From assembly GCA_963556065.3 (NCBI GenBank), contig CAUVYH020000005.1:62001-126000 (forward strand): a stretch of DNA of 64,000 nt. Reading direction: 5' to 3'. The notes beneath the pieces were generated by a model. That model saw nothing but the letters and a program-made list of their open reading frames with translations, ran no database searches and had not been told where the DNA came from. How positions within the stretch are numbered: the first letter of the stretch is position 1; the number at the start of each line of letters is the position of its first letter. This document shows, piece by piece, positions 50,118-58,506 of the stretch. Source of the DNA: JBAXTE01 sp963556065 (GTDB lineage Bacteria; Bacteroidota; Bacteroidia; Bacteroidales; WCHB1-69). Both the position numbers and the translations under genes were made by a program.

Positions 50118-52130
50118 CTAGTGGGTGACGATAATATGCAATTGCTTGCATAATTCGTTCTTGATGTCAATTAAATCTTTAAGGTCGGTAAGTAATTCTA
50201 TCAAACGATCTTCATTCACAGTGGAAGCTCGAAGCTCTACTTCCCGTTCATGAATCATCAGTTCTATTTTCCGGAGCTTCAACGAATAGATTGACTCAAT
50301 TACATGGTCGTTGAGTTTCCCCGTTTCGTTATCGTAAATGTTCGGGGTCGATATTTTTTTGCTCTCCTCCCAATTCATGCTGATTTCATAAGGAAAACTA
50401 ATCATTTCGATAGTAAATTGCTTAACTTCCTCATCGGAATTTTGTAAAAAATACTTTTGGATGTCCACATTTTCATCTTTATTAAGCAAGATAACACATT
50501 CGTTGTATATTTTTTGATAGAGCGGATGTTCAAATTCAATTTCGTCTGTGGAGAGTTCCGATATTACGAATTGAGCCACCTGATGTTTGCTCCGATCAAT
50601 TACATGGTTGTTTTCGTCTTTGTTTTCAATTTCAATTTCCTGATTACCATGATTAAGCAACAAACCGATGATATTTCGTTCCTGATGTTCACAATCGTAA
50701 TAATCCACATAAATCTGGGATTGTGTGGTTTTTGTGGGAACATCAATGTCGATAATCTGCGGTTCAAGCCCGTCGATTTCAGGAGGAGGTGCATCATGAG
50801 GCAACGATCCGGATGATTTCTTCTTCATCTTTTGCGAAATCATCCGATTTAACTGGCTGTTCAACGCCTGCTCATCAATGCTGAAAAGGCTGCTGCATTC
50901 TTTCAGATAAAAAGAACGAGTCACCTGATTCGGGATCAATGAAATATCGGTTAGAATTTCGGTTACCAAATTAGCTTTCTTTACCGGATCATGAGCCACT
51001 TCGGCAAGCAGTAGATTCGTTTTGAAAAAAATGAAGTTGGTCGTATTTTGTTTGATAAAATCCAGTACGTACGAAAGACCGTTTTTCCGCACAAACGAGT
51101 CGGGGTCTTCAGGCTCGGGAAGTAAGAGTACTTGAACGTTTAGCCCCTCCTCCAAAATCATGCTGATGCCCCGGAACGAGGCCTTGATTCCCGCGGGATC
51201 ACCATCGTAAATAATGGTAATATTAGAGGTAAACCGTTTGATAAGCTTGATTTGCTCAGTAGTTAACGATGTCCCCGACGAGGAGACCACATTGGTAATT
51301 CCTGCCTGATGCATCGAAATAACATCCGTATAGCCTTCAACCAAAAAACAGTTATCGTCGGCAACAATTTTGTTTTTTGCAAGCCAGATGCCGTAAAGAA
51401 CCTGGCTCTTGTGATATATTTCGGTTTCGGGACTATTGATGTATTTAGCTTTGCTCTTATCACTATTCAAAATTCTTCCGCCAAAGCCGATGACCCTACC
51501 GGTGAGATTATGAATGGGGAAGATTACCCGCTCTCGAAAACGATCATAAACTTGTCCGTCTTTTTCGGCACTCAGTCCGGCCTTCACCAGCATTTCGTTG
51601 GTGTATCCGTTGGCAACGGCATCGTTGGTGAGCAGATGATATTGGTTGGGAGCGTAGCCGAGTTGAAACTTTTCGATAGTTTGCGTAGTAAACCCGCGTT
51701 CTTTAAAATAGCTTAAGCCAATGACTTTACCTTCGTCGCTGTTGAGTAAATTATGGGTGAAAAACTTTTGGGCAAAAAGCGTAACCGAAAGCAACGATTC
51801 CTTTTCCGATTGCTCGGCGAGATAAGCTGCACTCGGAGCCGACTCTTCAATTTCGATGTTGTATTTTTGAGCCAGGTGTCGCAACGCCTCGGTATAGGAA
51901 TACTTTTCGTGTTCCATAATAAACCCGATAGAATCGCCTCCTTTGCCGCAACCAAAACATTTAAAAATTCCCTTTGCCGGTGATACGTGAAACGAAGGCG
52001 TCTTTTCGTTGTGAAACGGGCATAACCCGATCAAACTGGTGCCGCGCTTCTTGAGCGAGACAAACTCCGACACCACTTCTTCGATTCTGGCCGTGTCAAT
52101 TATTCGTTGTATAGTCTCTTGTTTAATCAA
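50118..52130 (-). CDS. dnaG: DNA primase
   Basis: 670 residues. It makes RNA primers for replication together with DnaB helicase. The N-terminal CHC2 zinc-binding domain has Cys37, His40, Cys58 and Cys61 (LCPFHNEKTPSFHVSP, IFKCFGCGKGGD). The catalytic TOPRIM domain shows VEGYTDVISMHQ and YDGDPAGIKA. The C-terminal region beyond about residue 430 is the helicase-binding part, divergent and with an acidic linker, typical of Bacteroidota. Transcribed opposite to the LOG-family gene, whose -7 box lies at its start. In this window it is not flanked by rpsU or rpoD. Confidence 0.95.
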   Translation of the reverse strand: MIKQETIQRIIDTARIEEVVSEFVSLKKRGTSLIGLCPFHNEKTPSFHVSPAKGIFKCFGCGKGGDSIGFIMEHEKYSYTEALRHLAQKYNIEIEESAPSAAYLAEQSEKESLLSVTLFAQKFFTHNLLNSDEGKVIGLSYFKERGFTTQTIEKFQLGYAPNQYHLLTNDAVANGYTNEMLVKAGLSAEKDGQVYDRFRERVIFPIHNLTGRVIGFGGRILNSDKSKAKYINSPETEIYHKSQVLYGIWLAKNKIVADDNCFLVEGYTDVISMHQAGITNVVSSSGTSLTTEQIKLIKRFTSNITIIYDGDPAGIKASFRGISMILEEGLNVQVLLLPEPEDPDSFVRKNGLSYVLDFIKQNTTNFIFFKTNLLLAEVAHDPVKKANLVTEILTDISLIPNQVTRSFYLKECSSLFSIDEQALNSQLNRMISQKMKKKSSGSLPHDAPPPEIDGLEPQIIDIDVPTKTTQSQIYVDYYDCEHQERNIIGLLLNHGNQEIEIENKDENNHVIDRSKHQVAQFVISELSTDEIEFEHPLYQKIYNECVILLNKDENVDIQKYFLQNSDEEVKQFTIEMISFPYEISMNWEESKKISTPNIYDNETGKLNDHVIESIYSLKLRKIELMIHEREVELRASTVNEDRLIELLTDLKDLIDIKNELCKQLHIIVTH

Positions 52131-52135
52131 AGTTG

Positions 52136-52143
52136 TATCTTTG
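52136..52143 (+). promoter_or_regulatory. -7 box (TATCTTTG) of the LOG-family gene
   Basis: Exact TAnnTTTG, 44 bp before the ATG at 52188, just before the dnaG start in the 57-bp divergent gap. No good -33 at the expected distance. Confidence 0.45.
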
Positions 52144-52187
52144 CATTGAATTTTGGAGCTAATTTACAAAAAATATAGGAGATTCGT

Positions 52188-52778
52188 ATGATTGAGTTTA
52201 AGTCGATAGCCGTTTTTTGCGGTTCAGCGATGGGAAATAGCCCTTTATATGTGACTCAGGCCAAAGCGTTGGGCGTTTTTTTCGCTAAGCATAATATTTC
52301 ACTGGTTTATGGCGGTGCTGCTGTGGGCATTATGGGAATTCTTGCCGACGAAGTTCTCGCAAATGGAGGAAAAGTAGTGGGTATAATTCCGGATTTTTTT
52401 TCTAAAAATGAAGTGGTTCATCACGGACTTTCCGAATTGATTTATGTGAAGTCCATGTCTGAGCGCAAGGAGCTATTAGCTGCCCGTTCCGATGCATTTA
52501 TCGTTTTGCCCGGCGGCTTCGGTACTATGGACGAACTGTTTGAGATGCTCACCATGTCGCAACTCGATATTCACCGGAAATCGGTGGGAATTTTTAATAT
52601 CAACGGGTTTTACAATCCGCTTATCGAACAACTCGAGGTGATGCACCGCGAAGGATACCTGCGTTCCAACCATTACCGGATGTTTGTGCACGATACAACC
52701 ATTGAGGGTTTGATGGAAAAAATGCAAAACCACAATATCTACTGTGACCCGAAATGGCTGAAATGGGCAAAAGAGTGA
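52188..52778 (+). CDS. LOG-family protein (cytokinin riboside 5'-monophosphate phosphoribohydrolase-like)
   Basis: 196 residues, standard for the Rossmann-like TIGR00730 family. The hallmark PGGFGTMDE is at 108-116, and a SERK stretch lies just before it (MSERKELL, around 90-97); these are the nucleotide-binding and catalytic residues. Members remove the ribose phosphate from adenine-type nucleoside monophosphates; earlier annotations as lysine decarboxylase are wrong. Physiological role in this organism is unknown. It is divergent from dnaG. Confidence 0.9.
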   Translation: MIEFKSIAVFCGSAMGNSPLYVTQAKALGVFFAKHNISLVYGGAAVGIMGILADEVLANGGKVVGIIPDFFSKNEVVHHGLSELIYVKSMSERKELLAARSDAFIVLPGGFGTMDELFEMLTMSQLDIHRKSVGIFNINGFYNPLIEQLEVMHREGYLRSNHYRMFVHDTTIEGLMEKMQNHNIYCDPKWLKWAKE

Positions 52779-53129
52779 AAGAATATGAATGGATTTTTAT
52801 TTTCAGCTTGGTAGATTTGCTCGTCAGTAGAGGGTTTATTTCGACAGGTTCAACATCTTACGCTGAACCCCCAATTTGCTTTGATTCGTGAAAGGCGAAA
52901 AGGAGAAAGATGGCTGAGCGCAGCTAAATAGTTGCCAATATTTAGTTTAAAATAAATTCCCCATAACTTTTTCGATTAAAATTGTCAAAAAAATCGATCA
53001 GGCATATGTATTCGTTTGATTATTGATCTTTTATAAATTTATATACTGACGAATTCTTGGACGAACTTTAGCTAAAATAAAAAAGGGATTGCTCATTAGC
53101 AATCCCTTTTTTACAAATATAAATATGAT
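52779..53129. other. Intergenic region after the LOG-family gene
   Basis: 351 bp without a gene. It has a dispersed-repeat-like segment with GGTTCA/TGAACC arms at 52847-52869 ('tcgacaggttcaacat' family) and a strong terminator at 53079-53112. Confidence 0.5.
53079..53112. terminator. Strong bidirectional terminator
   Basis: Perfect 15-bp stem with a 4-nt loop (CATT) and A6/T6 flanks, between the LOG-family gene and the DNRLRE protein gene, which converge. Confidence 0.9.
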
Positions 53130-54572
53130 TTATTTTGTTTTAATAATTTTCCCAGTAGAGATTGAGCCTTCTTTAGAAATGGCTTTTACAATATAGTTGG
53201 AACTGGTGTAGCCTGATAAATTTATTGTTTTTGATACTTCCTGATTTATAGTCCCTTGATAAACGATTTTTCCCAGCTGATCATAAACATACACAGATCC
53301 GCTAAATGGACTATTAAACACAATATTAAAAATACCATTTGAAGGATTTGGATTTATCGAAAAGCCAGGTGTTTCAGTTGTTACTTCTTTCAATCTGTCT
53401 GGAATGGAGTAGCATACATGTAAATATGGTCTTTTATCCATATAGGTTGTGGATCCCGGTAAAAACTGTAATTTTCTGTAATAGCTCTCAACATTTAATC
53501 CAAATAGCAATGCAAATTTGGTATCATTATTTGCCCTTGAATCATTTAATAACTGAGTTACATTAACCACATAATCTTCATTATTATTCGTAGATGCGGG
53601 AAGATAAACACTATTCGTTGAATATGCAGTTGGAGCGTTACCCCATGCAACAGTTGACATATCGAAATTAGTTGCAACACGTTTAATATAAGCATCATTT
53701 GAACCGCTTAACTGTGAATGAAAGTGAAAACTATCTACCGTATCCGAAAACAGATACAGGTTTGCAGAATTAATAACCGCATTTGCAGGAATGGAGTCTG
53801 TATAAAATTCCATTAACGCTCTAGTAGTCATAGGCGAGCCGTTTGAAGTCCATGCTTCAGCTTTAAGCATGTCGGTACCAGTTGGACCGGATAGGTTTGT
53901 AGTTGGAAATAAATTGCAAATATTCACATCTGCACCATGGACATTATCCATATAAATATCCAAACATTTTACAACAGGAGCTGAGTAAGTAATTATTAAT
54001 TCAGGTCTTTTTGTTGTGTCTGCGTAAGCAGGTGATCCATAAACAACGGATTCATTACCAGTTTCATTGGCAAGCCGGAATAAAAATCCTTGATTTGTCG
54101 TTGAAACCATTGATTGCACCAATGCCAGAACGTTGATAGATGCATTTTCTGTTGATGTACCAGTTGCATTTGTGAAAATCTGATTTACAGTAGAAGAAAC
54201 CGGAGGATTTGACCAAGAAGCAACATTTTCATCCCATGTAGATGTGATTTTTTGAATCACGGCTGCGTTCGCTCCAAAATGTCCATTTGAGGAGCTTGGA
54301 ATAGAAAATAAGTTTAACGTGGCGGAAATAATAGTTACTCCTTCAGGAACAGATGATAAATCAAAATAGATTGCTGATCTAATAGTTTCGGAAGCATTGT
54401 TGGCGGCAATAAACTCGGGATAGTTCCCGTAATTTTCATTTGAGTTTGAACTAATCAACGTCACATTTTTTGAACTTTGAGGATTTGATTTGATCGTAAT
54501 GGTTGTGTTTTGGGCAGATAAACTCACGGTGCAGATAAATAATAATACGAAGAAATTAAACAATGGTTTCAT
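53130..54572 (-). CDS. DNRLRE-domain protein with T9SS type A sorting domain
   Basis: 480 residues with a clear signal peptide (MKPLFNFFVLLFICTVSLSAQ). Two tandem DNRLRE-like jelly-roll domains follow: the first around residues 30-195 (NENYGNYPEF, RSAIYFDLSSVPEGVTI) and the second to about 390 (TRALMEFYTDSIPANAVI). The last 75 residues (FSINPNPSNGIFNIVF ... GKIIKTK) are a T9SS type A domain, so the protein is exported to the surface or medium. The function of DNRLRE domains is not well known. It has its own -7 box and a strong terminator, so it is a single-gene unit. Confidence 0.85.
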   Translation of the reverse strand: MKPLFNFFVLLFICTVSLSAQNTTITIKSNPQSSKNVTLISSNSNENYGNYPEFIAANNASETIRSAIYFDLSSVPEGVTIISATLNLFSIPSSSNGHFGANAAVIQKITSTWDENVASWSNPPVSSTVNQIFTNATGTSTENASINVLALVQSMVSTTNQGFLFRLANETGNESVVYGSPAYADTTKRPELIITYSAPVVKCLDIYMDNVHGADVNICNLFPTTNLSGPTGTDMLKAEAWTSNGSPMTTRALMEFYTDSIPANAVINSANLYLFSDTVDSFHFHSQLSGSNDAYIKRVATNFDMSTVAWGNAPTAYSTNSVYLPASTNNNEDYVVNVTQLLNDSRANNDTKFALLFGLNVESYYRKLQFLPGSTTYMDKRPYLHVCYSIPDRLKEVTTETPGFSINPNPSNGIFNIVFNSPFSGSVYVYDQLGKIVYQGTINQEVSKTINLSGYTSSNYIVKAISKEGSISTGKIIKTK

Positions 54573-54621
54573 AATAAGATTTTTTTATTTGTAATAGCTC
54601 TAAAATATATTAATTAATCCA

Positions 54622-54629
54622 CAAATGTA
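54622..54629 (-). promoter_or_regulatory. -7 box (TACATTTG on the minus strand) of the DNRLRE gene
   Basis: CAAATGTA on the plus strand, 49 bp before the ATG at 54572. No clear -33. Confidence 0.4.
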
Positions 54630-54730
54630 AAAAATTATTTGTGTTTTTTAGTCGAATTTATTGTTTTTTGCGAATTTTTAAAATGTTATCATACTATAGT
54701 TTGAAATAAGATAATGATATTTTAATAAAT

Positions 54731-55986
54731 TTAATTGTTTACAAGAATTTTTTTATATAACGTGATGATTTTTAATGAGATAACTTTGTAAGAATATTGA
54801 TTTATTATCTTTCTTCGAGCATTATATGAGTACTCTTTTAGGCGTTCAATATCATTCAGCATATGGATAAATCCATTCATTAGGTCCTTAGAATCCTTAA
54901 ACCTAGCAATATAGCCGTCTTTTTTGTGCTCAATTAAGTCGGGGATTCCCCCAACATTAAATGCAATAACAGGAATACAACAAGACATTGCTTCTTGAAT
55001 CACCAACGGTAAATTTTCTTCAAGAGATGGAAGTACAAATAAATCCATAGCATTATAATAATCCCTCATAACTATTTCGTCGTTGATGTATCCAGTAAAA
55101 TGAATATTCAGCTCTGAAGAAAAAAACAACTTGTCCTTTACACGTCCAATTGCTATTAATTCAATTTTATTATACAAATCAGGGTCTGTATTCTGCAAAA
55201 GTTTTAATGCTTCAATTAAATATTTGCCACCTTTATATTCATTAGTAACGTTGAAGGCAATAAATCCAATGTGAAATTTGCTTGCATTAAGGTTTAACTT
55301 TTGCTTAGATGTTGTTTTATCTTCAGGAGCAAAAAAATCTGTATTTATTGGATTTCCAATTAAAATTGGACTATTTAATAAGACAGCAGAATTTTCAATA
55401 TTCTGCTTATTCCAATTACTAATTGCAATAGGGTAGAGGTTTGTTTTGTTAAATATTTTTAGCTTTTTTGAAAAAACTTTTTGTGCCAATTTGCTTTTCG
55501 GCTTTAGGTACTTGCAATTTTCGCACAGAGTTGTAAATTTGTTGCACCCTCGACTATGGAAACATCCACCCGTAAGTGCCCACATATCATGAAGGGTCCA
55601 AACAATCGGTTTATTCAACTTTATGAGTTTTTCCAAAGAGTTGACAGATAAGAAACCGAAGTTTATCCAATTTAAATGAATAATGTCTGCATCCTTGATT
55701 ATTTTTAATTTTGAAATATCTTCCCCATAAGAAGCAGAATCAAAGCTGAATAAATCTTCCCTTTTGTTTATATTTAGCCAAATTTTAAGCCTTTCTAAAG
55801 AGGATCTAAAGAAATTTATTTTTTTTTGACAAAATTATTTGAAGTTGAGATTACATCTTTTTGCTTTGCGCTTTGAACAAGGAAGTTTACGGCAACATTA
55901 TTTGTTTTCAAAGCATCATACATTCGCTTTGAAGCAATAGCAGCTCCGCCACCAGAATCAGTTGTGTTAACGATGACTACTTTCAT
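54731..55986 (-). CDS. Glycosyltransferase family 4 (WcaC-like), broken at an A9 tract
   Basis: About 418 residues after adding one A. From the ATG at 55986 the protein reads MKVVIVNTTDSGGGAAIASK, the typical start with the sugar-binding glycine loop, to NNFVKKK where a run of nine A (minus strand, 55819-55827 on the plus strand) puts a stop in frame. With ten A the frame continues as INFFRSSLERLKIW ... HLNWINFGFLSVNSLEKLIK and joins the intact frame. The C-terminal half has the E-x7-E donor site (EENLPLVIQEAMSC). It would work on a surface polysaccharide or lipopolysaccharide. A methyltransferase and another glycosyltransferase lie directly upstream. Confidence 0.8.
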
Positions 55987-56054
55987 TTGTGAAATATTTA
56001 TTTCTCGATACTTAAGTTAATGGCTATTTCTGTCATGTTAAGAAGGCTTAGCTG

Positions 56055-56975
56055 TTACTTTTCAAAAATTGCTAAAATTGAGTGTCCTTTAATCTTAGGA
56101 TTAGGTCCTTTCTTTTTTTTGCATAAGATAAGAGGAGTTAGAAAAACAAGAAAGGCTTTGGCGATTATATTATCTCCAAAAGTGCGAATCATTTTTGCAT
56201 AATAAAACGACCAAACATGAATTGGAGCAAGTGGTTCATAATGAATAGATTTTAGTTTTAATCCTGTGATTTTTCCAAGATTTGTCAAACTTGTTTTATC
56301 CCATAGTCCCATGTGATGAGGTGGCAGATTAAGGATGTTTAGAGGTAAATCTTTGATGTATGAGTCATTATTAGGGACACTAACTATTAGTTTTCCACTT
56401 GGCTTAAGGCATTTAATAGCACTATTGATAAAGGGCATTACATCACTAATGTGCTCAAGAACTTGAAAAGTGCAAACTACATCGAATTTTTCCGGCATCT
56501 TTTCTGATAAGGATTCTATGCTTTCAATTTGCACATCAAGCCCTTTCTCCTGAGCAATTTTTGCAGCGTCAGAATTTAATTCTATCCCATGAGCAACAAA
56601 CTGATTGCCAAAGTGTTTAATTAACCCTTCAATAAACGCCCCCCGAGCTGAACCGATTTCTAATAACGTATTGTCTTTGCATATGTTCTCAAGGGCTATT
56701 TGGTGCTCCCACTTCCATGGGAGATAATAGCCATAGTTGTCTTGAAGCTGTTCGTAGAATTGGCCATCGCCTGAAATATTTAATGGAAAATAAAAACGAT
56801 ATTTTGAATCGATGCACTCATAAATCGATACATTTGGAATGTCTATAAAATATTTACTTGTATCGATATGTAGTTTTTTCTGGTATTTTTTTATTATTAA
56901 ATTACTATCTATTTTCTCTATAAATGATGTACATCCACCTGTAATAGGAGAGGTAACTTTATTGTAATTTGTCAT
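56055..56975 (-). CDS. Class I SAM-dependent methyltransferase
   Basis: 306 residues. The Rossmann-type SAM site is LLEIGSARGAFIEGLI (around 98-115), with the acidic HGIELNSDAA strand two, and FDVVCTFQVLEHISDV as motif III. This matches family 11/23 methyltransferases often found in glycan gene clusters. The N-terminal ~85 residues have no clear domain. It starts inside the stop of the preceding glycosyltransferase gene (ATGA overlap, 4 bp), so the two are translationally coupled. It probably modifies a sugar or a carrier in the same pathway. Substrate unknown. Confidence 0.85.
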   Translation of the reverse strand: MTNYNKVTSPITGGCTSFIEKIDSNLIIKKYQKKLHIDTSKYFIDIPNVSIYECIDSKYRFYFPLNISGDGQFYEQLQDNYGYYLPWKWEHQIALENICKDNTLLEIGSARGAFIEGLIKHFGNQFVAHGIELNSDAAKIAQEKGLDVQIESIESLSEKMPEKFDVVCTFQVLEHISDVMPFINSAIKCLKPSGKLIVSVPNNDSYIKDLPLNILNLPPHHMGLWDKTSLTNLGKITGLKLKSIHYEPLAPIHVWSFYYAKMIRTFGDNIIAKAFLVFLTPLILCKKKKGPNPKIKGHSILAIFEK

Positions 56976-57868
56976 CGGATGTTTAAAAAAGTTAATATTT
57001 TTTTTAGATATGAGAGCTTAAATATATTTTTGAAAGTATAGGCATCCGCAATGGTATCAATTTTGATTTTTGATGGATGAACTATTGGAAATACGATTTC
57101 GCTTGTTGGTAAATTGGAGATTCGTTTGCTTCCTTTTGCTGTATGTGTGCTTTTATTACCAAATCCGATGTTTGAGATTAAGTTTAAATTAGGAAGAATG
57201 CTTATGCCATTTTGTTTAAAAATGCAAAAAGTCCATTGGTAATCCCATGTGTTGATTTTGTTTTGATATGTCTTTTCAAAATAGTTCATCCAATATTTTT
57301 GTGTTTTCTTGTCGTTAAATATTGGGTTTAAAAAGTTTTGTTTTTTCATTTCAGGAAAGGTTTCCATTTTAACGTCATAATGTTCCCATGCTCTTCTCCA
57401 TGAGGCCCATCCCCAGATATGATTATATCTGGAAAAATAATAGCTTGCATCACCTCGTACTTTCCCGTTTTGGAAGTTGTCTCCACTAATCAGCATTATT
57501 TGCTCATTATTTTTATAGTAATTCAACAGTTCTTCACAATAGGGGAAAAAACTTGGATGGGGTAAACAATCATCCTCCAATATTATTCCTTGTTCTTCCT
57601 GTTCAAAAAACCATGTAATAGCTTCGCTGACTGCATGTTTGCATCCTAGGTTTTGTTCTCTGTAAAGTAATTTTACTTCACAATCCCAATCTACATTTAC
57701 GACAGCCCGAGTTTGTATGCAATTTAATAAATCGTTTTCGTTGCCATTTCGTGGACCGTCTGCGGCAACATATAATCGCTTAGGCTTTTCTTTACGGATA
57801 GCTTCAAATACAATCTTAGATGTATCAGGCCTATTGAAAATCAAAAACAACACAGGAGTTTCTATCAT
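56972..57868 (-). CDS. GT-A fold glycosyltransferase (nucleotide-diphospho-sugar transferase)
   Basis: 298 residues from ATG 57868 (MIETPVLFLIFNRPD). The N-terminal PVLFLIFNRPDTSKIVFEAI and the LEDDCLPHPSF stretch, where the acidic residues would hold the metal and nucleotide-sugar, resemble the Bacteroidota 'nucleotide-diphospho-sugar transferase' family. WGWASWRRAW in the middle is a family hallmark. The frame is open to 57970, but the upstream part lies in a hairpin and has no homology, so I used the ATG at 57868. It is first in the operon with the methyltransferase (4-bp overlap) and, after 68 bp, the GT4 gene. Confidence 0.8.
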   Translation of the reverse strand: MIETPVLFLIFNRPDTSKIVFEAIRKEKPKRLYVAADGPRNGNENDLLNCIQTRAVVNVDWDCEVKLLYREQNLGCKHAVSEAITWFFEQEEQGIILEDDCLPHPSFFPYCEELLNYYKNNEQIMLISGDNFQNGKVRGDASYYFSRYNHIWGWASWRRAWEHYDVKMETFPEMKKQNFLNPIFNDKKTQKYWMNYFEKTYQNKINTWDYQWTFCIFKQNGISILPNLNLISNIGFGNKSTHTAKGSKRISNLPTSEIVFPIVHPSKIKIDTIADAYTFKNIFKLSYLKKILTFLNIR

Positions 57869-57938
57869 AGATTTTTTTTTCAAAATTACAAAAAAAGTCA
57901 ATAGAACCGCATGTTGTTTAAAGGTATCAACTAAAGTT

Positions 57939-57962
57939 GTGCAAAGTCCCCCGACTTCGCAC
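57939..57962. repeat. Hairpin upstream of the glycosyltransferase gene
   Basis: GTGCAAAGTC-CCCC-GACTTCGCAC: 10-bp arms with one mismatch. No adjacent T-run, so it is more like a small palindromic repeat than a terminator. Confidence 0.6.
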
Positions 57963-57971
57963 TCTCGCACT

Positions 57972-58292
57972 CTAATTCTTCACAAACTTCTTCATCATCA
58001 CCTCTTTATTGCATTTTAAGATCACCATATAAACCCCTGTGGGATAGTTGGAAAGATCTTCGAGGCTTTCCGCGATGACATTATTAAACGCTTTACGAGA
58101 CATCTCTTGTCCCATTGAATTTACAAGGATAATTTCTCCACCGCTTCGTTCGGGAAAACCAAAATCAATGAATACGTTGCCGGAGATTGGATTCGGATAT
58201 ACATTGAGTAGCGTTTCTTTGGTAAACGTGTATCTTCAACCAAACTGGAAATGAAACACCAATGTTGCAATCCTAAATAAAAATCTGTTCAT
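57972..58292 (-). pseudogene. Remnant of a T9SS type A surface protein
   Basis: On the minus strand the frame from ATG 58292 gives a short hydrophobic start (MNRFLFRIATLVFHF), an in-frame TGA after 18 codons, then in the same frame a nearly complete T9SS type A sorting domain: LLNVYPNPISGNVFIDF, SMGQEMSRKAF, NYPTGVYMVILK, MMKKFVKN, stop at 57972. No middle part exists. This looks like a gene that lost its central region and retained both ends; the start could be chance. It is not a working protein unless the stop is read through. It sits between the terminator of the beta-helix gene and the glycosyltransferase operon. Confidence 0.65.
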
Positions 58293-58451
58293 TAAAATAT
58301 TGTTTGAGTTCAGTAAATTCTACAGTTTTTGCTTTAGAAAATCCGAAATGCAAGATCTAAAACGATAAACTTGACAAACATACACTCATCTTTGGGGAAA
58401 TTTTTATTGCCAAAGAAAATAGCCCCCATGTCTAATAATGTTCGAAAAATA

Positions 58452-58479
58452 AAAAGACCGTCATTTACGACGGTCTTTT
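58452..58479 (-). terminator. Terminator of the beta-helix surface-protein gene
   Basis: Perfect 11-bp stem AAAAGACCGTC with GACGGTCTTTT, 6-nt loop ATTTAC, just beyond the stop at 58507. Confidence 0.85.
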
Positions 58480-58506
58480 ACCTTTTGAAGAAAAAGATTA
58501 CACACT

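Noticed and set aside
57869..57970. Extended start of the glycosyltransferase at 56972
   Set aside because: The extension includes half of a hairpin and does not resemble the family N-terminus, which starts at MIETPVLFLIF.
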